NCBI GenBank assembly: GCA_036426205.1
Contig: CM071573.1
Span: forward strand, 69,057,425-69,121,424
DNA length: 64,000 nt
Source: Ascaphus truei
Taxonomy: Eukaryota; Chordata; Amphibia; Anura; Ascaphidae
Direction of reading: 5' to 3'
Shown here: positions 1-11,394 of the stretch, one piece after another
How positions within the stretch are numbered: position 1 is the stretch's first letter
How the letters are laid out: every line of letters begins with the position of its first letter
Position numbers and translations under genes: made by a program
The notes under the pieces: model-generated
What the model saw: only the letters and a program-made list of their open reading frames with translations
Database searches by the model: none
Told to the model about the DNA's origin: nothing

Positions 1-134
1 ACAGTATTAACTTGTGAAGCATCTGTGTGAGGGCACTTTAGTGCACAACTTCAATGCGGGCCACTGCTACATATAAATGGAGTTCGGAGATTCCCTGACA
101 TGGAGAAATGGTTTCACAGCATATTGAATAAGTG

Positions 135-235
135 GCCTTAGAGGTACATTCTATATACTCGGAATCGGCTCTTCTGATGAAGACGGAAATCCCTATTAGC
201 AGCTTTGTAGTATATAGAATGTATCCCTCAATTGG
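135..235. mobile_element. Short palindromic MITE (ATTCTATATA-type termini)
   Basis: Two inverted ends are visible: GAGGTACATTCTATATACT at about 144-162, and the reverse complement of GTATATAGAATGTATCCCTC at about 210-229. The element is about 100 bp with no coding capacity. The same ATTCTATATA-type ends recur at 7,350-7,479. The superfamily is not determined. Confidence 0.5.
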
Positions 236-239
236 CAAC

Positions 240-1180
240 CCTTAATGTCACTGATAAATGAAAGTGGCACTGCAGTGTTGAGAGAAATCTGTTCAGTCTT
301 GGCGATAAGTTCCATTTTCTTTCCTTTTATACTATTGATACAGACACTGTATATTATACAGTATTGGATACTGTGAACTTTTTTCCGCAGACTTATCATA
401 GCCATCTTAAATTATAAAGCAGCCATTAAAATTCTAGAGAGGGCATCACATGGCCAATAGTTTCACTTTATTGCAGCTCCACTGAGTGTTGCTAAGTGTG
501 ACAGCGAGTTTAATAATCTTACCCGCATTACTGATACCCAAACCCCTTGTGTACCGGGCACACTATGTTATTTTGCTAGAGAAATGATGCACATCCTATT
601 CCACTGAAGCCGATCGTTCTTTATACTCATCTTGCAAATAGCACCGACTACCACACAGTCCCTGGCAAGGGACGGATATAGGAGTATTACTCAGTTTTAT
701 TTGTTGGCAAAGGAAAGGGATCTGTATTTCATTTCAGCGCTCTGTGAACCAGTGATAACAAGCACTATAAAAAGGACAAATCACACAGTCCCTCAGCATG
801 TCTAGTTACTCCCAGGGAAACATTGATCATAATTAGAGACTAAAGGATGTTTTATGTACACAATGAAACTACTCAGGGCTTCCTCTAATCAGGAAACAGA
901 GGCTTCTCCAGTGGGTTCCACAGCTTCCCATTTTTCTTCAACACTTTCTTAATAGCCAACAGAGGAGCCGCTCCCAAAGGGGTGGGGGACTCTTTTTGGC
1001 TGCACATATTTGGCAGCTTTGCTCTGCAGAGCATAACAATAACGAATAAAGAAAACACGAGCGCCATAACGTTCACCGTCCATTGTCTTTGTGCTTCAGG
1101 CACAGGTGCCCCTATTCAATATGCTGTGAAGATGCCTTCCCTGGACTGGACAAGTGCTAGTTTGAATGTAGCTCAAGCAG
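240..1180. other. No recognisable gene or repeat
   Basis: AT-rich sequence with only short spurious open frames and no splice-flanked exon I can recognise. A short string CTGATGAAGACGGAAAT near 174-190 resembles the cassette described elsewhere but lacks its hairpin and is not counted. Confidence 0.4.
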
Positions 1181-1393
1181 GGGGTGAGCAATTCTGGTCC
1201 TCAAGGGCCACCAACAGGTCAACGTTTCAGGATATCCCTACTTTGGCACCTGTGGCTCAGTCAAAGCCACTGATTAAGCCACGTGTGCGGAAGCAGGGAC
1301 TGATTGAGCCACCTGTGCTGAAGCAGGGATATCCTGAAAAGCTGGCCTGCTGGGGGTCCTTGAGGACTGGAGTTGCCGCACCCCTGAGATAAA
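1180..1393. mobile_element. Palindromic MITE, family P (copy 1)
   Basis: The outer ends read TCCTCAAGGGCCACCAACAG on the left and, inverted, CCTTGAGGACTGGAGTTG on the right. The inner arms carry CAGGATATCCCT and CACCTGTGGCTCAGT against GAGCCACCTGTGCTGAAGC. The whole is an imperfect hairpin of about 200 bp. At least nine full or half copies of the same family occur in this window. Non-autonomous; no transposase is present. Confidence 0.75.
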
Positions 1394-1564
1394 CCCTTTA
1401 ACAGCACATGGAAGACCTCTTGAAAGCATACTGGAAAGGGACTCTTGGGCGTCTGGCAAGGGCCGCAGACAGATTTCCCGGGGCCCAGAGTTACGACCAG
1501 GCCCAGGACACTTGTCCCGGCTCTCCTCTTCTGTCGACGGCCCTGTGTCTGGCTGCACTGCCGG

Positions 1565-2925
1565 TGCGACGGTAGGGGGTAACCAGGCTACATAATAAAG
1601 GTTAAGCACTCGGGTTACCCCTGAAACCGTTGGGTCTCTGGTAGCTACATAAGCCAGGGACCAGGGATAAAACATGTGGAAAATAAAGTGACCCCGGCTT
1701 TTTGCTGTTTTCATGTTCCCTTGGCCCTAGAACTGTGAGATTTCTTGTGTGTCAGTTTTAGGGGGGATTTTTTGGTAGAAATGCAATTATTTTGTTTGCA
1801 GGAGTTCGGGGGCTGAAGTTACTGGTAGTCCTTTAATTCTCCCCGGCGAGCAGGCATGATTTGCCGGTACGCGGGGTGAATTAAAAATTCGAGCCCAAAT
1901 ATCCCAAATCCATTGCCCTTATAAGTATAAGGTTCCCCAATGTGTATACTTTATTAAAGTGTACTTTATAATGTTTTAGACATTTGCTATAAGGCTCTAT
2001 ACAGTCAGCCAGGGCATCAGCATAGACACCGGCATGTCTGTATAGAGTCCGCAGTTCAAAGAGGAGAGGATGTCCAGATGTGAGAAAACCGTTTGGTAGG
2101 TGAGGAAGGGCGAATTGCCATGTCCGGAGAACAAAGGGCACCCTGTGGGGACACCTTTTCTATCTGCCAGACTTGGTGGAGCCTGCCCAGCGGGTGGTGA
2201 TGAGTTAGCTGGAGGAGATACAGCTTGTAGGCGCTTCTCCCATTGGCTAAATCATATTTCCCGCTCACCCTGCTTTCCGAGCTGGCTTGGCATGCCTCCT
2301 CCTCTGACGTCAGCCAAAGGATGAGCCCTTATTCCTATTGGCTGGCGGGGAGGAATTCCCATGCTCTGATTGGTCGCTCCTCCTTCCTCCATGCTGAACA
2401 TAGCTCAGCAGAGATGTATGGAGAAGCCCCAGTCAGAGAACCAGATGATTTTTGTGGCCTGAGTCGATGAAGCTGGGCGAGCTTTTCAAAGTTGCTCTGT
2501 CCCAAATAGCAGAGCAACCGGCTTCGTTTTGAAGCAAAGAAAATCTGCCCTGCAGAGACTAAGTCAGGCGCGAGGACCAAGTTCTCACCTGAGAATGTAG
2601 CGGTCGTGCTCAGGAGTTCCTGCCGAAAATAGTTCCAGGAGTATCGGGACTAGGTCCCGGTCAGGAGTTTCTGCGGAATCTCGGTCCCAGAAGTCCGGAA
2701 CAAGGTTCCGGTCAGGGTAAGCCCTTGCAAGCGAGTGCCCTGCACCTAGGAAAGGCTAGATCTGAACCCCCAGACCCCAGTAAGTGTGTATATTCCTGTA
2801 TTTTGTGTTTTGTTGTATTTCCGAGGTTTTATCCAAATAAACCCCATTTTATTTCACTGCCTTGTTTTGCCTATTGACTGATCCCAGAAATATAAATGTG
2901 TTAAAAGACCTGGTCTACCGTGACA
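1565..2925 (+). mobile_element. LTR-like block, TGYRACGG...CCGTGACA family (copy 1)
   Basis: The left end TGCGACGGTAGGGGGTAACC and the right end CTGGTCTACCGTGACA form short inverted termini typical of LTRs (TG...CA). An AATAAA signal lies near 2,836, about 90 bp before the right end. The last 250 bp align by eye with the right end of 13,534-15,756: shared CCCCAGTAAGTGTGT, then TTGTTTTGC, a TGATCCC motif and ACCTGGTCT. No gag or pol frame is visible, so this is a solo LTR or a non-autonomous element. No convincing target duplication is seen, and the left boundary is less certain than the right. Confidence 0.55.
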
Positions 2926-2929
2926 TCTG

Positions 2930-3595
2930 GATTTCCCTACTTCAGAAGGCAGTGCGTTTACCCCTCGTGCAGTGAAGGCTTTAACCACAAGACTACACTT
3001 CTTTACTTCATGTTACAGTTTCAGTAAGACACAACATCCCCATAAGCTCAAAAGGCTTTACTGTGGTGGTTATTTGATTCCTGCAGTGTCCAAAGGCCGC
3101 ACATCTCGGTGCCGAGAGAATTACATCTGAAAAGCCATTTTTTTTTCATGTTTGTAAGTATTGCTGGTTTGACTTTCAGCCAGAAAGCAGGAAGCGATTA
3201 ATGTAACAAATGTACATTTAATTGACTTTCCACTCAAGATGCTATGAGTTACTCGCTCCCGCATCAGCACGCTATGTTTTCAGGGTTTGGTTTTGGAAAG
3301 AGGGTCTGCACGTACAGCGTTGCGTTGGCAGTCATTTCCCCCTTTTCGGTACATTTTAATGTATAATAGCTAATGTCTGACATTAATACTTTGCTACAAA
3401 GTATGTTAATAGGCCGTGTTGTAAAATGCCATCCAACTTCTATGTGTCGTTTCTGCTTAACACCATCAATAATGTACAGTAAGGGACTCGAACACTTTGT
3501 CCAGGCAGTGGGTGGGAGGAACTATCATGCGCAACATGCAAATTCCCCCTCTACTCTGAAAATGAACATGCAAAGTTGCTGTCAATGTGTCCTAC
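2930..3595. other. No recognisable gene
   Basis: Unique-looking sequence without recognisable repeats or convincing coding frames. Confidence 0.4.
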
Positions 3596-3597
3596 AG

Positions 3598-3678
3598 CAG
3601 GGGGGCTCAAATCCAGCCCTCAAGCCCCCCCAACAGGTCAGTTTTTCAGGATATCCCAGCTTCAGCACAGGTGGATAA
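3598..3678. mobile_element. Palindromic MITE, family P (half copy)
   Basis: Only the left arm is present: CAGCCCTCAAGCCCCCCCAA, then CAGGATATCCCAGCTTCAGC, ending at CACAGGTGG. The right arm is missing, so this is a truncated copy. Confidence 0.65.
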
Positions 3679-3679
3679 A

Positions 3680-4990
3680 TGCGTAGTTGAAGTTGTACTT
3701 TCTTGAAGCCCCTTGCGAGATCTTACTTGCCTTGGTAACCATGCCCTTTAAGCCGCAGTAATATCCAAGAGATGGTTCCCCTCACTGCAATGCTGCAGTT
3801 GTCTGACAAGGTTGTGTGATCCCTGACAATATGTAATCTTGGGCAATTCCCTTTATCTGTCGATATGTGTCTATATGTGTCTCAGTTTACACATCTGATG
3901 TTGGGTAAAATTAAAGTTACAGTTCCTCCCAGAATCAACGTTGCTTGTCGAGCCGGGGGTGGGGAGGATTGGACAGTCTTAATAGGGTTGGGGTCTTCTT
4001 GTTGTCGGACTCGACTTCTGCAGTCGGTCGGGCCACTTCCCCTTCCTGTCCCGAGACATCTGTCCTGGCTGTCCCCCCTCTGTCGGTGGCCCTGCTCATC
4101 CTCAATGTGTATTCTCCTCCTCCCAAATACGGGCAGTGACATCATCTAAATTAAAGCTTCATCTAATTCAAATATAGTCTCTCCTACTTAGAAAGGTCCA
4201 ATGATGTAGATGTCCCCTTTTTAAAGCAAAGTCAAAAGAAGCAATTCCTCCTACAGTTTTGTTTTCTCCCCCATTTTTACAGGGTGGGCACCAGGATTCC
4301 CCTGAGCCAAACACCACTACTTTCAGCTCCTGAGACACCCTCGTTAACGAGATACTTACAGGTAAAGTTATTGGGTTTACATTTCCCTCAGGGAAAACAA
4401 AATGGCTGCCAAATCTCAGGCCAATAAGACGTTGCAATATCATCAGTTGATGGACATTTAAATCGACCATAAATGAAAACAGGTAAAAGTACCGGGAACT
4501 TCACCAGTAAATATTTGTTGGGGGGGGGGATTTGGGTGGATTGCGCCTCCAATATTTATATTATATATGTCTCATTAATGGACTTGTATGCATACACCTA
4601 CGACATATTTGAGTAATTTCTGATGATGAGGCATTTCGATGTATTTTTTTATGTTGGGTTGTTTATATCATTGTTTCCTTCGTTTGGTTTCATGTGTATT
4701 TTATTAGCACGTCGTTACATGTTGTCATTATCATTTTGATAATTTAATTTGTTCTGTCTTTCCTTACGTGCAGTGGGGAGGCTCGATGTGACCATTACAA
4801 GCCCAATCTTTGATAGCTTTAGTATTATCGGGAGTCCGATTATATAAAGCCAAGTGACAGCTTCAGAAAAATGTCTTTGCTTCTTTACCATGATTAGTAA
4901 CACAGGTGCTGTTGGTCATGCCCAGCCCCCTCCCTACGGACATGCGCAGAGGGAAACCGGCATTTAAATCTCGATTGCACTTCTATCATT
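3680..4990. other. Mostly unassigned; weak GC-rich repeat and MITE remnant
   Basis: At 4,010-4,110 the sequence GTCCCGAGACATCTGTCCTG and the following CTGTCGGTGGCCCTGC recall 1,490-1,560 and 19,900-19,970, so a GC-rich dispersed repeat is likely. At 4,195-4,480 a decayed relative of the 'GGGACCCCCTGCTTC' TTAA MITE family may be present (gagatacttac, ccaataagac). No gene is seen. A nine-G run lies near 4,521. Confidence 0.35.
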
Positions 4991-4994
4991 GACT

Positions 4995-5026
4995 TTGATA
5001 AAGCTCTACCTAGAGCGAAACGCGTA
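4995..5026 (+). ncRNA. Hammerhead-like cassette 1
   Basis: TTGATAA is followed by an extra A, then a perfect 5-bp hairpin (GCTCT at 5,003-5,007, loop ACCT, AGAGC at 5,012-5,016), then GAAACGCGTA. This is the arrangement of a hammerhead core (CUGANGA, stem II, GAAA, very short stem III, GUH), but with T for C at the first position, A for the conserved G, and one extra A before stem II. CCAATAAATAA lies about 45 bp downstream. It is probably a remnant of a PLE-type terminal repeat. Catalysis is doubtful. Confidence 0.45.
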
Positions 5027-5501
5027 CGAGAGACTTGCTGGTTTCTCCATTTTTATCCATGTGCCAATAAATAATTTTTGTACACCATCTCCGCTCTTCA
5101 GCCTGCATTTGTTTCTAGCAGCTGTGCACTGCCATACCAGCTTGTTTTTGGACCTTTGCATACCTTCTCGGCAGGGAGCACGCATGCTTCCGCTCTCAGC
5201 AGTGATCCAGCCTGTGAGTACCCTCTACAATCAAGCTATCTGAAGCCTTGTTGTGATCACTTAACTGGTGTCCCATCTGGCCAGCTACCTCTGAGCGCCT
5301 GGGGGAACCCCACTGTATCCCGGTATCTCTGCGGTCCCCACCCAGCACTGCTCGGTGCTTCCGCCAGACACCTATGTAATCCTCATATTTTTTTCTTTTT
5401 TACGTTTATCACCGGCTGGCTCCACAACAGTCTGATCAACACTGCATATATAGCGGACGCATTTTCCTTGTCTTTTATGAATTTTTGTTTGCCGCTCTGC
5501 T

Positions 5502-5878
5502 TAGGGTTGCCAGGTGGCTTCGCCAAAAATACTGGACACAATGGTGAAAGATGCAACACGCTCGAGACACACACACCCATCTGCTCCATGCTGTTTCCTT
5601 TTCTCCTTGGTCCCACCCCCCCATGCGCCTGAAACCTCCTCCTGATTGGCTACATTACTCAGCAGCAGCCAATTAGGTTTGAGGAAGCTGCCCAGCCCCC
5701 TAGCAGCAGCCCTGCTCTCTCCCTGCTCAGGGAAATCCTGCGGCCCCCCAAGCCGGTCAGGTCACTATGTACAGAGAGGTAATACACATACATGTCCAGT
5801 ATTACCTCTCATTTTTTACTGGAGAGTGTGTCCAAATACAGGACAGTCCGGTTCAATACAAGACACATGGCAACCCTA
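5502..5878. mobile_element. hAT-type MITE with 8-bp target duplication
   Basis: The termini TAGGGTTGCCA (5,502) and TGGCAACCCTA (ending 5,878) are inverted. The flanks are a perfect 8-bp duplication, GCTCTGCT, at 5,494-5,501 and 5,879-5,886. An 8-bp duplication plus YAGGG termini is the signature of the hAT superfamily. At 377 bp with no transposase frame it is non-autonomous. A truncated relative is at 19,203-19,285 (AGGGTTGCCAAGTGGC, then AAAAATACTGGACACAATTG). Confidence 0.85.
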
Positions 5879-5886
5879 GCTCTGCT

Positions 5887-6640
5887 GCATGTGCTTTGGG
5901 TTGCGGCACTGTGCTTCTTGTTAGCACCGACACAGGACATGTTCCACTCCAGATTAGTTACTGGAATCTACAGAACTGCAAAATGCGTTACTGTGAAGAC
6001 TTCTGAAGTAAATGGGGAAAGACAAGTGTTTGAATTAAAAGTTGCTACATTAGTATAGGTCATTATTAACAGAAGATATTGTGCTATTCCTATTTCCATG
6101 TTGTCCGCCTGTGCATTCTCAGACCCTTCCGGACATAATTGTTTTGCTGGTGTCATTTAACAGGCTAATATATTTGGTTTATAGGGAAATAACATTACTA
6201 GCAAGCTGTGTTTTCTCCAGTCTCTGTACGTGTGCAGAATTGATCTTGTTTACCACTACAGTCATTAACTGAGGTCAAGGTCAGCAGACTTCCAGTCCTT
6301 GGGATGCTGCTGTGAAGGCTTATGAATGAAAAGGCGGCTGGAGAGGAAATTTCCATCATTCTATTCCTGGAGGATGGGACTGAGAGCATATGTCTCGTCT
6401 GGCAGAGTGCAAGAACTGTCGGCAACAAGCTGGTTGGAGAACTATATTGGCCATGCAGGTGGGTTACGAGAATATTTGGATTGAAAAGGCATAGTGGTGG
6501 ACAGGGGATAGGCTGATAACTTCTGCAAGGGATTTTTCTTCGATAGAATTAAGAAGTTATTTCAAACGTATAACTGTATTTCATATACCGTAGTTTTTCT
6601 TCCAACAGGACTCAAAACGCTTCCCAATTACAGTATAGCG
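5887..6640. other. No recognisable gene
   Basis: AT-rich sequence without an identifiable repeat. Short open frames here lack family signatures. Confidence 0.35.
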
Positions 6641-6800
6641 CGGTGCGCAGCACATAGAATTTTTTATAGGCACAGTCCCTGCCCAGATGAGTTTACAATC
6701 TGTGATTTTGGTGCCTGAGGCACAGGGAGATAAAGTGACTTGCCCAAGGACACAAGGCGCTGACACAGGGAAGTCACAGTGATTCCAAATCAACGTGTCT
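6640..6800 (+). repeat. MIR/L2-like SINE fragment
   Basis: Contains GGGAGATAAAGTGACTTGCC followed by CAAGGACACAAGG, the 'TGACTTGCCCAAGGTCAC' signature of MIR/L2-derived SINEs, preceded by CAGTCCCTGCCCAGATGAGT. A minus-strand match to the same signature lies at 24,580-24,612. Confidence 0.55.
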
Positions 6801-7034
6801 GTGCTGCAGACCTGAAGCAAATAAACTGCTATTGATTTACCAAAGGAAAAAATACAGTTGATAGCTATTGGGTAGTTTCTTCAATGCAGTATATCTCATG
6901 CAGTTTTGCCCTAGGGATTTCTGTTCCAGTTTTGATACATAACACCCATTTATTTTTATTTTTTTACTAATTAAAAAGTCAGTCCAGAATCACAATATGT
7001 ATAATTGTATATATGCATAATATTGTTTCTATAG

Positions 7035-7175
7035 AGCCAACAATGTTGTACACAGCGCTTTACAGCATTACAACACAAGGTCAATCAATTACAAACAATG
7101 GGGATACGTGCAACAGGTGAATGATGACATAAGGCAAAGGGGGAGGCCCTGCCCCAAAGAGCTTGCAATCTAAGT
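7035..7175 (+). repeat. Dispersed repeat, 'GCGCTTTACA...CCTGCCCCAAAGAGCTT' type
   Basis: The pattern ACACAGCGCTTTACAGC ... GGCCCTGCCCCAAAGAGCTT GCAATCTAA is a familiar vertebrate dispersed repeat signature. I cannot place it in a named family from sequence alone. Confidence 0.45.
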
Positions 7176-7349
7176 GATATAGCAGCATATTTATGGTGGG
7201 GATGTCTCCACATCTTCTTCTTCTCTCTTTACCGTGGGATTTCTAAGCAATCAATTAGCACGCGGAACAATATGGCTAAAATTAGTTCATGCAAAAAAGG
7301 GAAATCATCCAGGCGGCTCCGGCAGTATTACCGGTCAGTAAATGCATAT

Positions 7350-7479
7350 TAAGGGCCTTATTCTATATTGTACGAAGCAGCTGTTTGGGCCGTTTTGCGC
7401 CAAAAATTATAGTCAATAGGTATTTAGGCTAAAAATGGCCAGATTTGCCACTTTGGACTATATAGAATTACCCCCTAAG
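7350..7479. mobile_element. Short MITE with ATTCTATAT-type termini
   Basis: The left end TAAGGGCCTTATTCTATATT and the right end CTATATAGAATTACCCCCTA are inverted. TAA-type flanks fit a PIF/Harbinger-like 3-bp target. About 130 bp, non-coding. Confidence 0.55.
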
Positions 7480-7504
7480 TATGTTTTTCTCAGACATTTT
7501 TGAC

Positions 7505-7547
7505 CTGACGAAGGCTTGATAACGGGCATAGGGCCCGAAACGCGTAG
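7505..7547 (+). ncRNA. Hammerhead-like cassette 2
   Basis: CTGACGA (canonical CUGANGA), extra A, a stem region containing GGGC-ATAGG-GCCC, then GAAACGCGTA. It is followed about 40 bp later by GGAATACATTTGTTTTTATG, similar to the tract after cassette 3, so cassettes 2 and 3 are divergent tandem copies of one unit about 165 bp apart. Confidence 0.5.
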
Positions 7548-7669
7548 GTATGTTGCCTGCTGCTGCTCATAGGGGTCATGTTTGATCCACTTATGGAATA
7601 CATTTGTTTTTATGCACCTGTGAGCCCCCTGCTTTTTTAGGCAGTGCACAGCCTTTTTTCACTTGGCTC

Positions 7670-7693
7670 CCGACGAAGGCTTGACCCGAAACG
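7670..7693 (+). ncRNA. Hammerhead-like cassette 3 (tandem to cassette 2)
   Basis: CCGACGA, extra A, short GGCTTGACCC hairpin, then GAAACGTTG. The downstream AATACATCTGTTTTTGCATC matches the tract after cassette 2. The reduced stem and the C-to-T change after GAAACG suggest decay. Confidence 0.42.
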
Positions 7694-8189
7694 TTGTGCT
7701 TCTGTCCTTGTGTACACCACTCTGAATAATACATCTGTTTTTGCATCTTTGGTTAATAAGGCTGCGGCCCTGCTGGCGGCGCGTGCAGCAGAATTCCCCA
7801 GTCTGCAGAGACCTGCAGGGGGAAAGACAGGGGGCGGCATGATGAGGGAGTGACGGGGGAGCGGCCATGACGTCACCCGGCAGGGTCGCCCTCATTGGCT
7901 GAACCACTGGGGGCGTGGCCAAGCGCTCCGTCGCTAGTTCCCATCTCAATTTTCATGTGTGCCTCAAAAACCCGCCGCACGGCAGCCCCCCCTCGCAGTG
8001 CGCCCAGCCCCATTGTGGGGCAGCTCTTGTCCCTGCAGCATCCACCACAGCGGGCACTGCAGTAGCCAGCAGGGACCTGGCCTAACCGTTTGCTATTTTC
8101 TTGAGTGCTACAGGTTTCTTTACAGTTCCAGGTATCTTTAGGGGTTCTGTTTACCCCTCTACCTGTTCTAGCACCGGATCCTTTTTTCA

Positions 8190-9720
8190 TCTTTTACTGA
8201 GCAGGAGAAAGTGTGCGCCATTGTTTGAGTTTTTGCACATGTATAAAGGCTAAAGTGGTGCAATCCTGGGGCAAAAAAATTCTAAACGTACATGTCATGA
8301 TAATATCATGAGATATTTAGGGTTTTAAACAATCTTTGGCTTCAGGGGTTAATGTAGCTACAGTTTGATTGTAAAATACAATATATTGGGTTTATGACAG
8401 GTCAAGACTTTTCCTGGGTCTTTGCGGACCTTCAAAAAAGGGCTTAATTGGGGGAGACTATCACTGATGGTCCAATAAAAGTGACATATGTGTTGTGTAG
8501 AAGGTAATAAAAGATAGCCAGATATTAGTCTCTCAGCCTCAAATGAAACTAACATTCCTGAGATATCCCTTGTGTATCCTAGAGAGAGGTAACCCACAGG
8601 TCAACACTTAGTTGGAAAACTTTATTAATAATGAGAATATCATGTGACATCATCTACTCTGCATAATAACAGGTACATATTGGTAATCATGGCAAAAAGA
8701 CAAATCAAACCATACCTCACACTACATGGGTAAGAGGTGCCAAGGGCAGATATCCATTTGTCACTCAAATTTAGGAGCAAGTTGGTCATAATAATAGTCT
8801 CAATACGGCCATCATAATTGCCCGAATCTATTGATATGACTAAGTGTGTCTAAGTATTAGAGAAAGGAAGTTATGAGTGCGTTTATATATTGAGGCAAAG
8901 AGTATTTTTTTAGACTTTGTTTTTGTCGTAAAACTGTCAACCTAGCAGCTGATTTACGACAGCGGTGGGCTTATGTTGGTTACAATGGGAAAAGAATGGT
9001 ACAGTATATAGGGCTTGCCTGGAGTTATGAAATCAGAATTCAACAGAGGTGGGTTTAGGACCAAACACGTGAGTTCTCATATTTCTACGCCAGTGAAATA
9101 AACAGGGCCCTGAGACCCTGGCAGATATATATTAATTACGGATAGATATGATTGCAATTGTTGCCACCGCCACCTCTGCTGCTGCTCCCAGATGTCGCCG
9201 CGGTCTTCTTCACCCTGCAGGTAAGTGCCGTTCGGGTAACCGGGTACCCGGCCGGGTAAAGTTATTAATTTGCCTGGGTAACCGTTACCCGGTTTTCTGA
9301 AAAATTAGGACCCTGGTACAATACTAGGTTACACCTGTGATAGGGAAAGGAACTCACTACATAACAGAATAACATGCTGCATTCCGCATCTGTAGGATCA
9401 GTGACCTATAGGAATGATTACAATTATCCAAAGGAACGTTCTACCAAATCACTTATTGGAACCATCGCACACAACTCCGTCTGTCCTGTTAAATATGTGC
9501 AATTGGCAAGATTTTATGTTTTTGTTGGACTAGAAACTTCGCTCCTGAGAACTAAACTATTTAGATCCTGTTTTGTGAACAATGAGCTGAAGGTAAAGGC
9601 TCGAAAAATCTGTGTGGGACATGTAAAGGAATAGTGAAGGCTTTGTGCTCTCAACAGCAGCTAAACTAATTAGAATAGCAAGTGTTGTTTCCTAATTTGG
9701 GACTACTATCAATTTATAAA
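8190..9720. other. No recognisable gene; small GC dyad at 9,225-9,300
   Basis: No exon or known repeat is recognised. At 9,228-9,298 the string GGTAACCGGGTACCCGG and its surrounds (CCGGGTAA, GGGTAACCGTTACCCGG) form overlapping dyads of a GGTAACC/GGGTAACC motif, probably a repeat terminus. Confidence 0.35.
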
Positions 9721-9723
9721 GGT

Positions 9724-9724
<1 letters not shown>

Positions 9725-9755
<31 letters not shown>
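9725..9755. repeat. (TA)n microsatellite
   Basis: About 15 TA units directly after GTGTGTGTG. Confidence 0.9.
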
Positions 9756-9759
<4 letters not shown>

Positions 9760-10042
9760 GGTTATGGTGGGTAAAAAAAGTGACAACAACCCTCCACAGT
9801 AAAGCATAAAGCAACTATAAATATTACTGTATGTTCATTTGCATGTCTTAGACAGGTCTTGAGGATTTTCTTGTGTAATACGAGCTTGAGACAAGAGGTG
9901 GCACTGAGTGCTCATTTGCATGTCATTTCCCAGAATCCCTTGCTGCAGTGGAAGCGCTGTATGCTGGGTGACAATGGGGAAAGACAGGATTGCAGACCTG
10001 TCTAAGACATGCAAATGAACATACAGTAATATTTACAGTTGC

Positions 10043-10092
10043 TATATATATATATCTATATATATATATATATACACACACACATATATATA
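10043..10092. repeat. (TA)n/(CA)n compound microsatellite
   Basis: TATATATATA tract passing into ACACACACACA and back to TATATATA. Confidence 0.9.
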
Positions 10093-10149
10093 CCAAATTT
10101 GTATTTCTTTCACTTGAACTGATATCTTCTTTCCCTTTTTATAATGGTT

Positions 10150-10290
10150 ACAGCAGGTGTGGCCAATGCCAGTCCTCATGAACTACCAACAGGCCTGGTT
10201 TTCAGGATACCCCTGCTTCAGCACAGTTGGTTCAATCAGTGGCTAAGTTATGAGGACTGGAGTTGGCCACAACTGGGCTACAGTTTTCTC
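10150..10290. mobile_element. Palindromic MITE, family P (copy 3)
   Basis: GTCCTCATGAACTACCAACA, CAGGATACCCCTGCTTCAGC and CAATCAGTGGCTAAGTTATG, then directly GAGGACTGGAGTTGGCCA. The inner part of the right arm is deleted, so the copy is shortened. Confidence 0.7.
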
Positions 10291-10400
10291 ACATCTGAAG
10301 GACTGAGTCTTCTGCCTAATTTAAGAGTTCCTTGCGCTCTCCAAAATATTTTTCTGGAGAGCTTTAATACTTTTGTATGCAGCAAAAGTAAAGAAGTTTA

Positions 10401-10687
10401 GGCACGTTCTATAGTGCCGGGCGCGTGCTACGCCGTGCGCGCGCGAGGATTTTTAGTTGGCTGACGTTAGTCAGCCTTTCTATAGAAGGGCCGCGCGTGC
10501 GCACGGCAGGGAGAGGGGAGCCGACAGACAGCGGCGAAGATGAGGAAATTCATCTTTTCGCGCCGCTGCCTGCGCCCGTATGTATATGTGTGTGTGTGTG
10601 TGTATGTATTTGTGTGTCTGCGCTAATCTAATACATTTTTTATTTTTAACAATGTTTTTTTTTTTTAATAAATAATAAATTACACAT

Positions 10688-10722
<35 letters not shown>

Positions 10723-10755
10723 ACAACACACTCAGTAACCCCACCACCCACACTA

Positions 10756-10793
<38 letters not shown>

Positions 10794-10869
10794 TACTCAC
10801 GAAAAGCATGCGGCACATGCATGCGCTTTCGCATAGGCACGCACGGCCGCGTGCTGTGTAGAACGGCCC
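10401..10869. mobile_element. PIF/Harbinger-like MITE carrying CA arrays
   Basis: The left end GGCACGTTCTATAGTGCCGG and the inverted right end GGGCCGTTCTACACAGCACG are flanked by TTA (10,398-10,400 and 10,870-10,872), a 3-bp target typical of PIF/Harbinger. The interior holds GT/CA microsatellites at 10,573-10,602, 10,689-10,720 and 10,757-10,791. Non-coding. The superfamily call rests on the TTA target and GC-rich ends only. Confidence 0.6.
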
Positions 10870-10874
10870 TTAGC

Positions 10875-11390
10875 CTGTGCCATGTCACTCCTGGCTTAAG
10901 ATAAGTACTTCTTTTTGGGCAAGCAGATTGGCATAAAAAACTTTTTTGCTCACATGGTTTTGGAGATAAACCTGTAGACCATGCTATACCCGAGGGAATA
11001 CAGCCTGCAATTATTGTCCCCTTCCAATAGAAAGCTCTCTAAATGTATCCTATTGGAAGCTGGAACACCGTTGAGATAGTATCATTACAAGCTGGGCTTT
11101 ACAGCACTAATTATTTTAGCTGTTCGGTGGATATCTATCAAGTCTCAGAAATGTGTCTTGACGCACATCAAATTTTATTAATGTTTTTTTCCTGTTGATT
11201 TCTGCTTGGTAATTGAGTTTATTACATTTGATGGAGTCTTCGTGGGTAGGTTTGTTTTGATTCACAGATGATTCAAAAAGTAATAGCCCTATTATAATGT
11301 GTAAATTACATAGGTCCACATCATTTCTCCATATAGCTGTTCACTCACTAATCCCAATAATTCAGAATAGGGGGGAAAATACCTTATAGC
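10875..11390. other. No recognisable gene or repeat
   Basis: AT-rich, unique-looking sequence. Confidence 0.35.
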
Positions 11391-11394
11391 AGAA

